Assembly (NCBI RefSeq): GCF_001984575.1
Contig: NZ_LZNS01000001.1
Span: 4,779,553 to 4,843,552 of the forward strand
Length of the DNA stretch: 64,000 nucleotides
Reading direction: 5' to 3'
Source of the DNA: Streptomyces sp. MP131-18
GTDB taxonomy: Bacteria > Actinomycetota > Actinomycetes > Streptomycetales > Streptomycetaceae
The notes beneath the pieces were generated by a model. The model was not told the origin of the DNA. It saw nothing but the letters and a program-made list of their open reading frames with translations, and did no database searches. Position 1 is the stretch's first letter. The number at the start of each line of letters is the position of its first letter. A program made the position numbers and the translations under genes. Shown piece after piece: positions 1 through 6,536 of the stretch.

Positions 1-132
1 ACCGCCACCACGCCCCCGCGCCGCGTGGACTGGATCCTCGGCGGCAGCGGGGTGGCGTTCGGCGACTTCGACGTGATCGCCTCCGACGCCTCCGACCATC
101 TGCCGCTCGCGGTCACCGTCTACCTGGACTGA
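1..132 (+). CDS. C-terminal end of an endonuclease/exonuclease/phosphatase (EEP) family protein, partial
   Basis: Only the last 43 codons are inside the window; the stop is TGA at 130-132. The visible protein contains R-V-D-W-I-L near its start and A-S-D-H-L-P-L near its end. In the EEP superfamily (exonuclease III, sphingomyelinase, inositol phosphatase fold) the closing S-D-H-x-P motif supplies the catalytic Asp and His, and R-x-D-W/Y-I-L is the conserved strand before it. The enzyme probably hydrolyses a phosphodiester or phosphomonoester, but the substrate cannot be inferred from the tail. It reads in the same direction as the next gene, 69 nt downstream. Confidence 0.7.
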   Translation, partial: TATTPPRRVDWILGGSGVAFGDFDVIASDASDHLPLAVTVYLD

Positions 133-201
133 GGCCCTGTCCTGAGCCCGAACGGGCCGCCGCCGGCGCCCGGCACCGCGGGTGGCGTCTACGCTGCCGC
201 C

Positions 202-765
202 ATGACCGCCGTTCCGCGCCCCGCCGGCGCCCTGCTGCTGCCCGGTGCCGGCTACACCCCCGCCCGCCCGCTGCTGCATTACGCCCGTGCCGTGCTGGAG
301 CAGCACGGCTTCACCGTCCGGGAGCTGTGGTGGGAGACCCCCGGCACGTTCGTCCGGTTCTCCGACGCGGAGCGCACCGCCTGGGTGGAACGGCAGGTGG
401 TGGCCGCTCTGGCGGCGGCGGACGACTGCCGGCTGATCGTGGGCAAGTCCCTCGGGACGCTCGCCGCCGGTATCGCGGCCGACCGGGCGCTGCCCGCGGT
501 GTGGCTCACCCCGCTGCTGCGCACCGGAGCGGTGGCGGGCGCGCTGCGGCGCACGCCTGCGCGGACGTTGCTGGTGGGGGGTACGGCCGACCCGCTGTGG
601 GATTCCGCGGTGGCGGGCGAACTGCCGCACGAGACGCTGGAGTTCCCCGGGGCTGACCACGGTCTCGAACTGCCGGGGGACGTGGTGGGCTCCGCCGCGC
701 TGTTGCAGACCTACGTGCGGGCCTTCGACCGTTTCGCCGGCGGCCTCGCCCGGCCGCGCGCTTAG
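202..765 (+). CDS. small alpha/beta-fold hydrolase
   Basis: This 187-residue protein has the compact alpha/beta hydrolase layout. It starts with a hydrophobic strand and an oxyanion-type loop (L-L-L-P-G-A-G, residues 11-17). A nucleophile elbow G-K-S-L-G follows near residues 78-82, with Ser as the presumed nucleophile. Late acid and base positions are seen in G-G-T-A-D-P and G-A-D-H-G-L. There is no signal peptide or membrane segment, so it should be cytosolic. The length fits the small YdeN/KANL3-like esterase group rather than lipases. It begins with ATG 69 nt after the EEP gene and ends just before a strong hairpin, so it may be the last gene of a short operon. The substrate is unknown. 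Confidence 0.75.
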   Translation: MTAVPRPAGALLLPGAGYTPARPLLHYARAVLEQHGFTVRELWWETPGTFVRFSDAERTAWVERQVVAALAAADDCRLIVGKSLGTLAAGIAADRALPAVWLTPLLRTGAVAGALRRTPARTLLVGGTADPLWDSAVAGELPHETLEFPGADHGLELPGDVVGSAALLQTYVRAFDRFAGGLARPRA

Positions 766-805
766 GAGGGCCTGAGTCCGGGCCCGGGCCTGGGCCCGGC
801 CCGCC

Positions 806-838
806 CGTTCCGCCCCGCGCTGTGCGCGGGGCGGAACG
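806..838 (+). terminator. strong hairpin terminator after the alpha/beta hydrolase gene
   Basis: Positions 806-820 and 824-838 are perfect 15-bp inverted repeats (CGTTCCGCCCCGCGC and its complement) separated by a 3-nt loop. The hairpin sits 40 nt after the hydrolase stop and lacks a T-run, as is usual for high-GC actinomycete terminators. Confidence 0.7.
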
Positions 839-1096
839 GACTGCCTTTACGGCTGTGCTGCCGGCCCCCACCGGCAGCCCTGGCCGACCAGGCCGGAACC
901 GGGACCGGTCCGGACGACGCCCCCTCCACGCCGCCCGGTCCGTTCACCGGCACCGGGACTGTTCGGCGGCTCCCCCGTTACCGCCGAACAGGCCCGAGGG
1001 AGGCCAACCGCGCACCCCTGTGCGGTCGGTTGTTGATGAGCATGACAGAGGGCAATAAACGAGGGATAAACGTGTGCGGGGGCCGGCGACGGCGCC
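839..1096. other. non-coding gap between terminator and the small-peptide gene
   Basis: I see no convincing gene here. The stretch 1030-1075 is relatively A+T-rich (it includes CAATAAAC and GATAAAC) and lies downstream of the minus-strand 60-residue peptide gene. It may hold a promoter or the transcript end of that gene, but no clear element can be assigned. Confidence 0.35.
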
Positions 1097-1279
1097 TCAG
1101 CGCCCGGCGTCCTGCGACGCGGCGGGCGCGCCCGGCGGCGTCCCGGTGGACCAGCTGTCCCCGGCCGCCTCCAGGGACGGCGCGGCCTGGGCGGGGGCGG
1201 CGGTGAGCGCGGCCACGGCCGCGGCGGCCACGACCACCGGGGCGGCAACGGCCGAAAGCCTTCTTCGTACGCGGTTCAT
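1097..1279 (-). CDS. secreted small peptide precursor with a single GDSW-S-T motif
   Basis: The product is 60 residues long. ATG at 1279-1277 has a good ribosome-binding site (GAGGAG five bases upstream). Residues 1-32 form a classical Sec signal peptide: basic N-region with five Arg, a hydrophobic Ala/Val core and A-Q-A at the cleavage site. The predicted mature part is 28 residues and contains G-D-S-W-S-T-G-T-P at 40-48, then a Pro/Ala-rich tail. The same G-D-S-W-x-T core occurs four times in the gene just upstream, and both lie directly behind a TPR-containing SARP regulator. The layout (signal sequence plus short C-terminal peptide next to a TPR regulator) resembles Phr/PapR-type pheromone precursors. 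That function is inference; a structural or cell-wall peptide is also possible. Confidence 0.7.
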   Translation of the reverse strand: MNRVRRRLSAVAAPVVVAAAAVAALTAAPAQAAPSLEAAGDSWSTGTPPGAPAASQDAGR

Positions 1280-1289
1280 GAGATCTCCT

Positions 1290-1335
1290 CACGGTCGGGA
1301 GTGGTCGAAAGAATGCACCACTTTGAAAGATTGCC
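1290..1335 (-). promoter_or_regulatory. candidate promoter/operator of the secreted GDSW peptide gene
   Basis: This is an A+T-richer patch between the upstream terminator and the ribosome-binding site. Read on the minus strand, TCTTTC occurs twice, 18 bp apart (complements at 1307-1312 and 1325-1330). Between and around them AGTGGT and ACCACT form a 6-bp inverted repeat with an 11-bp spacer. The presence of a terminator before it implies that the gene needs its own promoter. The binding factor is unknown; the adjacent SARP regulator is the obvious candidate. Confidence 0.3.
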
Positions 1336-1354
1336 CGCCGTCCGACAGCAAGAA

Positions 1355-1386
1355 CCGGCTGTAGTGGTGACGCCCACTACAGCCGG
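1355..1386 (-). terminator. hairpin terminator between the two GDSW genes
   Basis: Positions 1355-1367 (CCGGCTGTAGTGG) and 1374-1386 form a perfect 13-bp stem with a 6-nt loop. On the minus strand the hairpin follows the four-repeat gene by 24 nt and is followed by TTCTT, so it should end or attenuate that transcript before the secreted-peptide gene. Confidence 0.6.
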
Positions 1387-1410
1387 CCCCGTCGGCGGAC
1401 CGCCGGATCG

Positions 1411-1719
1411 TTAGGATGCGTCCTTGTTGTCGGTGTCCTTCTCGTCCGCCGGTGCGCTGGTGGCCCAGCTGTCGCCGAGCGGCCTGACGACGGCCCGGGC
1501 GTCCCGCGTGGCGGGCTCACTGGTGGCCCAGCTGTCCCCCTGCGGCCGGACGCCGCCCTTGTCCTTCTTCCTGGCGCCCTGGGCCGGGCTGCCGTTGGAT
1601 TCCCCCGTTGGTTCGCCGGTCGCCCAGCTGTCGCCCTGGGGCTTGACGACGGCCTTGCCGTCTTCGTCGGCGGGTTCGCTGGTCGCCCAGCTGTCACCCA
1701 AGGGCTTGATTTCCGTCAA
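1411..1719 (-). CDS. four-repeat GDSW-A-T protein downstream of a SARP/TPR regulator
   Basis: With the start chosen here (TTG at 1719, GGGAG at 1730-1726, 6-nt spacing) the product is 102 residues. A longer reading from TTG 1767 gives 118 residues but has no spaced ribosome-binding site. The protein carries four copies of the unit [IV]-[KR]-P-[LQ]-G-D-S-W-A-T-[SG]-[EA]-P. The GDSW tetrads are encoded at 1698-1687, 1635-1624, 1539-1528 and 1476-1465, that is 21, 32 and 21 residues apart. Linkers are rich in Asp, Glu, Lys and Gly. There is no signal peptide, membrane segment or Cys after the start, so the chain should be hydrophilic and probably disordered. It could be a multi-copy peptide precursor, an intracellular decoy for the same receptor as the secreted GDSW peptide, or a RiPP-like substrate. 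I do not recognise a described family. Confidence 0.65.
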   Translation of the reverse strand: MTEIKPLGDSWATSEPADEDGKAVVKPQGDSWATGEPTGESNGSPAQGARKKDKGGVRPQGDSWATSEPATRDARAVVRPLGDSWATSAPADEKDTDNKDAS

Positions 1720-1891
1720 GGTCAACTCCCGTTGGTCGCAGTCAACCGGGGCCGGGCCGTCCGCCAACTCCCCCGCGGTGCGCGGACGGCCCGGCCCCGA
1801 ACCGCCTCCCCGTGGCGGCGGTCGGTGCGCCGAAGCGTTTCAGGTTCCGATAAACGATTCGTGAATGCGGCACCGAAGGTGGTTCGCAGGC

Positions 1892-4825
1892 TCAGACGGC
1901 AGAGGAGCCCAGAAGGTTGCGGACCGCGGCGGCTTCCGGGCTGCCCTGCTCGTCGAAGATCTCCAGTGCCTGCTGGAGGCACGCCTCGCCGCGGCCCTCC
2001 TGACCGATGTCGAGGAGCGCGCGCCCGAGCAGCGTCAGCACGTTGGCCCTGCGCCACTCCCCGCCGACGCCGCGCAGCTGCGCGAGGCCCAGCTCGCACA
2101 GTCGCGCCGCCTCGGCGGGCGAGCCCATCGCGATGTGCGTTTCGGCCATGCGGAAGTGGGTCATGCCCTCCCAGAGGCGCTGCCGGTGCGAGGAGAACGT
2201 CTTCAGCGCCACGGTGAACTGGTGCAGCGCCGCCTCGTGCCTGCCGTCCTCCGACAGGGCCTGGCCGAGCGCGTACAGGCCGTTCGCCAGGCGCAGGTCC
2301 GACCCGAGCGACCTGAGGATGCCCAGGGTGCGGTGGGCCAGCTGCACGGCCTTCTCGGTGGCGCCGGCCTTCAGGCTGACGCGGACCAGATTCCCCAGAG
2401 CACTGGCCTCGCCCGGCTGGTTGCCGTACTCGCCGAACTCGTTGAAGGCCCGCGTCAGATACTCCTCGGCCTCCCCGTGCCGCCCCAGGTACAGCGCGAT
2501 GATGCCCTGCTCGTTGGCCGCGTGCGACCGCGTCACCGGGTCGTCCGCCGCCGTGCCGAGCAGCATCGCCCGCCGCCCGTGCTCGTACGCCGAGTCGAAG
2601 CGCCCGGCGTGGCTGCCCGCCATGGCGAGCGCGATGCGGGCCCTGCCCTCGGTGCGGGCGTCGCCCGCGGCCCGCGCGGCCCGCAGCGTCGCCTCGGACG
2701 CGCGCTCGTACGGCAGCGAGAACGCGCCCGACTCCGACAGGTCCCTGGCCACCAGCAGCAGGTCGGCCGCCTTGCGCAGCCGCTCGCCCGACAAGGCGCC
2801 CTGGACGGCCGCGAGCAGGCAGTCGGCCTCGGTGAACAGCCAGTCGACGGCCGCGGCCGGGGTGCCGAAGGCGAGGCCCGGGTACTGCGTCGGCTCCAGG
2901 TGGGCCGTGGTGCGGTCGCCCGGGCGCTCCGACTCGTACACGTTTGCCGTGGTGGCCAGGTAGAAGTCGAGCAGCCGCGACGTGGCGGCCTCCCGTTCGG
3001 CGGGCGGCTGCTCGTCGCGCTCGGCGCACGCCCGGGCGAAGAGGCGGACCAGGTCGTGGAAGCGGTAACGGCCGGGCGCCGCCGACTCAACGAGCGAGGT
3101 GTCGACGAGGGATTCGAGCAGCGTCTCCGTCGCGCCGTGGCCGCGGTCGAGCAGCGCGGCGGCGGACAGCAGGGAGATGTCGGGCCCGTCGGCCAGGCCG
3201 AGCAGCCGGAACGCGCGCGCCTGCTCGCGGCTCAGCTGGCCGTACCCCAGCTCGAAGGTGGCCTTCACGGCCTGGTCGCCCGCCTGCAACTCGTCCAGGC
3301 GGCCGCGCTCGTCGCTCAGCTTGCGGGCCAGTGTGGAGACCGTCCAGGTGCGGCGCGCCGCGAGGCGGGAGGCGGCGATCCGGATGGCCAGCGGCAGGAA
3401 GCCGCAGGACGCCACCACGTCCATCGCCGCGTCCCGCTCCGCGTTGACCCGCTCGGGGCCGACGATCCGGGTGAAGAGGGTCAGCGCCTCCTCGGGGCTC
3501 ATCACGTCCAGGTCGACCAGGTGGGCCCCGGCCAGGTCCACCATCCGCACCCGGCTGGTGATCAGCGTGGCGCAGTCCGCGGTGCCCGGCAGCAGGTGCC
3601 TGACCTGCGCCGCGTCCCTGGCGTTGTCCAGCAGGATCAGCAGCCTGCGGCCGTCCAGCAGCGAGCGGTACAGCGCGGCGCGCTCCGCCAGGCCCTCCGG
3701 CATCGACGCGTCGGTGACACCGAGCGCCCGCAGGAACGAGCCGAGGACCGTCGCGGGGTCGGCCGGGCTGGCGCCCGCCCCGTGCAGGTCCACGTACAGC
3801 TGGCCGTCGGGGAAGTGCTCGCGCGCCGCGTGCGCCACCTGCACGGCCAGCGTTGTCTTGCCGACCCCGCCGATGCCCGCGACCGCGGAGACCACCATGA
3901 CCCGCCCACCGACCGTGGCCAGCTGGGCGCCCAGCTCGGCGACGAACGCCGCGCGGCCGGTGAAGTCGGGGACGGCGGCGGGCAGCTGGGCGGGGCGGAT
4001 GACGGGGAGCGTCGCGGCGGCGGCGGTCCTGGCCGCCTGGCTCAGGGAGCTGTCCGCGTTGAGGATGCGCTGCTGCAGCTCCGCCAGCTCCGCGCGCGGC
4101 TCCACGCCCAGCTCGTCGATCAGCAGCTTCCGCGCGTCCGCGTACACCGCCAGGGCCTCGGCCTGCCGGCCGCTGCGGTACAGCGCCAGCATCAGCAGCT
4201 CGCGCAGCCGTTCGCGCAGCGGGTGGCTGGTCGTCAGGGCGGTCAGCTCGGAGACGGACTCGGCGTGCAGTCCGGCCTGGAGGCCGACGTCGAGGCGCTG
4301 CTCCTGGAGTATCAGGCGCTGCTCGGCCAGCTGGGTGCGGGCCACCTCCGCGTCGGGTCCCGGAACGCCGCCGAGCGCCTCGCCGTCCCACCGCGCAAGT
4401 GCCTTGCCGTACAGCTCGTGTGCCCGCATCGGGTCACCGGCCGCCGCGGCCTTCTCCGCGGAAGTCGTGAGCTTGACGACGGTGTCGGCGTCCAGCTCGT
4501 CGAACGGGCCGAGCCGCAGCGCATAGCCGCCCAGCTCGGTGACCAGGACGTCCGTGCGCGATCCGAACGCCTTCCGCAGCCGGGAGGCGTAGGTGCGCAG
4601 TGCCGCGAGCGCCTGCTGCGGTGGGTCCTCGCCCCACAGGGCGTTGACCAGCTCCTGGGCCGTGGCGGTCCGGCCACGGCGCAACAACAGGGCAGCGAGC
4701 AAAGCGCGTTGCTGAGGGGAGCCGGATGGCAACGGCCGGTCCCCCTGCCAGGCGCGAACCGGGCCCAGCACGGCGAAGTGCAAGGTAGGCGTGTGACCCC
4801 CCGTGGTCCCCTCACCAACGACCAT
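1892..4825 (-). CDS. AfsR-like SARP transcriptional regulator with NB-ARC and TPR domains
   Basis: The product is 977 residues; ATG at 4825 follows AGAGGACACC. Domains in order: an OmpR-type winged helix (about 15-108), the bacterial transcriptional activation domain (115-262), an NB-ARC/STAND ATPase (285-560) and C-terminal tetratricopeptide repeats (about 690-970). The ATPase has Walker A G-I-G-G-V-G-K-T-T, Walker B L-L-I-L-L-D-N-A and G-F-L-P-L-A. The family (AfsR, RedD-type head plus STAND tail) activates secondary metabolism by binding direct repeats near -35. The TPR part is the sensory surface. No biosynthetic cluster lies nearby; the only downstream same-strand genes are the two GDSW genes (first one 124-172 nt after the stop). 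This makes a regulator-peptide relationship the simplest reading, though it is inference. Confidence 0.9.
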   Translation of the reverse strand: MVVGEGTTGGHTPTLHFAVLGPVRAWQGDRPLPSGSPQQRALLAALLLRRGRTATAQELVNALWGEDPPQQALAALRTYASRLRKAFGSRTDVLVTELGGYALRLGPFDELDADTVVKLTTSAEKAAAAGDPMRAHELYGKALARWDGEALGGVPGPDAEVARTQLAEQRLILQEQRLDVGLQAGLHAESVSELTALTTSHPLRERLRELLMLALYRSGRQAEALAVYADARKLLIDELGVEPRAELAELQQRILNADSSLSQAARTAAAATLPVIRPAQLPAAVPDFTGRAAFVAELGAQLATVGGRVMVVSAVAGIGGVGKTTLAVQVAHAAREHFPDGQLYVDLHGAGASPADPATVLGSFLRALGVTDASMPEGLAERAALYRSLLDGRRLLILLDNARDAAQVRHLLPGTADCATLITSRVRMVDLAGAHLVDLDVMSPEEALTLFTRIVGPERVNAERDAAMDVVASCGFLPLAIRIAASRLAARRTWTVSTLARKLSDERGRLDELQAGDQAVKATFELGYGQLSREQARAFRLLGLADGPDISLLSAAALLDRGHGATETLLESLVDTSLVESAAPGRYRFHDLVRLFARACAERDEQPPAEREAATSRLLDFYLATTANVYESERPGDRTTAHLEPTQYPGLAFGTPAAAVDWLFTEADCLLAAVQGALSGERLRKAADLLLVARDLSESGAFSLPYERASEATLRAARAAGDARTEGRARIALAMAGSHAGRFDSAYEHGRRAMLLGTAADDPVTRSHAANEQGIIALYLGRHGEAEEYLTRAFNEFGEYGNQPGEASALGNLVRVSLKAGATEKAVQLAHRTLGILRSLGSDLRLANGLYALGQALSEDGRHEAALHQFTVALKTFSSHRQRLWEGMTHFRMAETHIAMGSPAEAARLCELGLAQLRGVGGEWRRANVLTLLGRALLDIGQEGRGEACLQQALEIFDEQGSPEAAAVRNLLGSSAV

Positions 4826-4874
4826 GGTGTCCTCTGCTTCTTACCTCTTCAACGTATGGGGCGAACGTTGGAGT

Positions 4875-6383
4875 CTATCGGTCACCGGCGGCCCCGAGAA
4901 AGACCGGGTTCGTGATCGCCGCCATCGGTCCGGGAAGACCTGATTCGCCCTGCTCGGGTGCCGGATGCCGGACTTCGGCGCGTACGTGCGAGGCGTTGGC
5001 GGGGGTGGTGTCCCAGGTGACGGTGCCGCTGCCGCCGCCCGGCAGGGCCGCGGTGTGCCGCACGCCCTGGTCGGTGACGAGGCGTACGACGCCCTCGGGT
5101 ACGCCCGAGACGTCCAGGCGGACCGTCACGCGCCGGTCCTGCGGGGCGCGGAGCCGTTCGCCGATGCCGGCGTGCCCGCCGCGTTCGTCCGTGACGGAGA
5201 AGGCCAGGCCGACGGCGGCGGACTCGGCCACCCAGGAACGCCCGGATCTGATGCCCGCGAGAATGGCGGGGCGTGACAGGTCGTCGGCCAGGACCACCGT
5301 CTGCGGCAGGCCGACGACGTCCGGCTCGCGGTGCGCGTCGCTGTTGCCCATCGCGGGCAGCCAGCCGTCGCCGTGGCGCAGCAGCGAGTCCCAGCCGGCG
5401 AGGGCCAGTTCGTCCTCGGCGTTCCAGGGGCCGTTCCACACCTCGACGGCGTCGGCACCGGTGAAGCCGAACTTCCAGGAGCAGCCGATGCAGGCGGCGT
5501 GCGCGTGCGCGGGCACCACGAGCCCCCCGGCGCGGTGGATGCGGCGCGTGTACTGGGCGTACGCGCCGTCGCGGGCGCGGTAGCGCCAGTCGATGAACGT
5601 GCCGGGGTCGGTGCCGAGCGCCAGGAAGTGGCCGTTGCGGGTGGTGACCTCCTCGCCGCACAGCACCAGCAGGTCGTCGCCCCACAGGCCCTGCCACGCG
5701 CCGTGGCCCGAGGTGGTGTTGTGCTCGGTGGTGACGATGAAGTCCAGGCCCGCGGCGCGTGCGGCGGCGGCCACGTCGGCCGGGGTGCGGCGGCCGTCCG
5801 AGTGCACGGTGTGCAGGTGGCAGTCGCCGCGGTACCAGGCGCGGCCCCGCCCGGCCGCGCGCTGCGGGGGGTGGACGGGCCGCGGGGTGCGGCCGGGACC
5901 GCCGCGGGTGAGGGTGACCGTGACCTCGTAGTCCAGGCCCTGCGGCGCGACGGTGTAGGGGCCGAGGGCGACGTGCCAGGTGCCGGCGTTCACCGGCCCG
6001 GCGAGGTAGCCGGGGGTGGCCTCCTCGGCGCTGATCGCGAACTCGGTGCGGGCGCCGCCCGACCAGCCGCGGAATCCGGCGCCCGGCAGGGCGGTGCCGC
6101 GTTCGTCGAAGATGCCGATGTCCAGGGCGTTGCCCTGCGTGCCGTCCGGCACCTCGGGCCGGTCGTAGGCGTAGGACACGGCGATCCGCCGCACCCCGCG
6201 CGGCACCTCGACCGGCAGGTAGACGAAGTCGGGGGCGCCCGGGTCGAGATGGCCGCGAACGGTGCGCGTCTCCTCCTCGCCCGGCGGTGCGGGGGCAGCC
6301 TGTGCGAAGTCCACCGGAGCCAGCGTAATCGCGGTCGTGCCGCCCGTCGCCGCCCCGAACCTGAGCACGTCGCGCCGTTTCAT
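4875..6383 (-). CDS. Tat-exported PHP-domain metallohydrolase (CehA/McbA-like)
   Basis: The product is 502 residues from ATG 6383. The N-terminus M-K-R-R-D-V-L-R-F-G followed by an Ala/Thr-rich stretch is a twin-arginine signal, so the folded protein is probably exported. Residues 40-160 form a beta-rich region resembling pre-peptidase domains. The rest is a PHP hydrolase: C-H-L-H-T-V-H-S-D supplies the first metal ligands, T-T-E-H-N the next, G-E-E-V-T-T and A-H-A-H-A later ones, and G-N-S-D-A-H the C-terminal set. Family members hydrolyse carbamates, phosphoesters or unknown substrates with Fe/Mn/Zn. It lies 49 nt upstream of the SARP regulator on the same strand, too close for a large separate promoter, so co-transcription is possible. 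Confidence 0.85.
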   Translation of the reverse strand: MKRRDVLRFGAATGGTTAITLAPVDFAQAAPAPPGEEETRTVRGHLDPGAPDFVYLPVEVPRGVRRIAVSYAYDRPEVPDGTQGNALDIGIFDERGTALPGAGFRGWSGGARTEFAISAEEATPGYLAGPVNAGTWHVALGPYTVAPQGLDYEVTVTLTRGGPGRTPRPVHPPQRAAGRGRAWYRGDCHLHTVHSDGRRTPADVAAAARAAGLDFIVTTEHNTTSGHGAWQGLWGDDLLVLCGEEVTTRNGHFLALGTDPGTFIDWRYRARDGAYAQYTRRIHRAGGLVVPAHAHAACIGCSWKFGFTGADAVEVWNGPWNAEDELALAGWDSLLRHGDGWLPAMGNSDAHREPDVVGLPQTVVLADDLSRPAILAGIRSGRSWVAESAAVGLAFSVTDERGGHAGIGERLRAPQDRRVTVRLDVSGVPEGVVRLVTDQGVRHTAALPGGGSGTVTWDTTPANASHVRAEVRHPAPEQGESGLPGPMAAITNPVFLGAAGDR

Positions 6384-6524
6384 GAACCGGCCTCCGTTCC
6401 CTGTCGCCTGCCTGTCGCCGTCGGAAGTGGTCACCGTCACACGTACAGATGGAATACAGGAGAAGCGCGGGCGAGTGCCGGGCGGACAGCGGGCGACGCC
6501 GTGTTCCCGCGCGGGCCGCCCTCT

Positions 6525-6530
6525 TATGCT
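6525..6530 (+). promoter_or_regulatory. candidate -10 box giving a leaderless fbiC transcript
   Basis: TATGCT at 6525-6530 matches the TAnnnT pattern and ends six nucleotides before the A of the fbiC ATG. Transcription would then begin at or next to the start codon. No Shine-Dalgarno sequence is visible before this ATG, which agrees with leaderless translation, a frequent arrangement in actinomycetes. No convincing -35 box was found. Confidence 0.4.
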
Positions 6531-6536
6531 CGTGGG

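Noticed and set aside
1411..1719. GDSW repeats read as GDSL-type lipase motifs
   Set aside because: The chain is only about 100 residues and lacks every other block of SGNH/GDSL hydrolases.
1865..4915. Very long plus-strand open frame opposite the SARP regulator
   Set aside because: It is an antisense shadow of the regulator; its product is Arg/Gly/Gln-rich with no domains, while the minus strand shows all family motifs.
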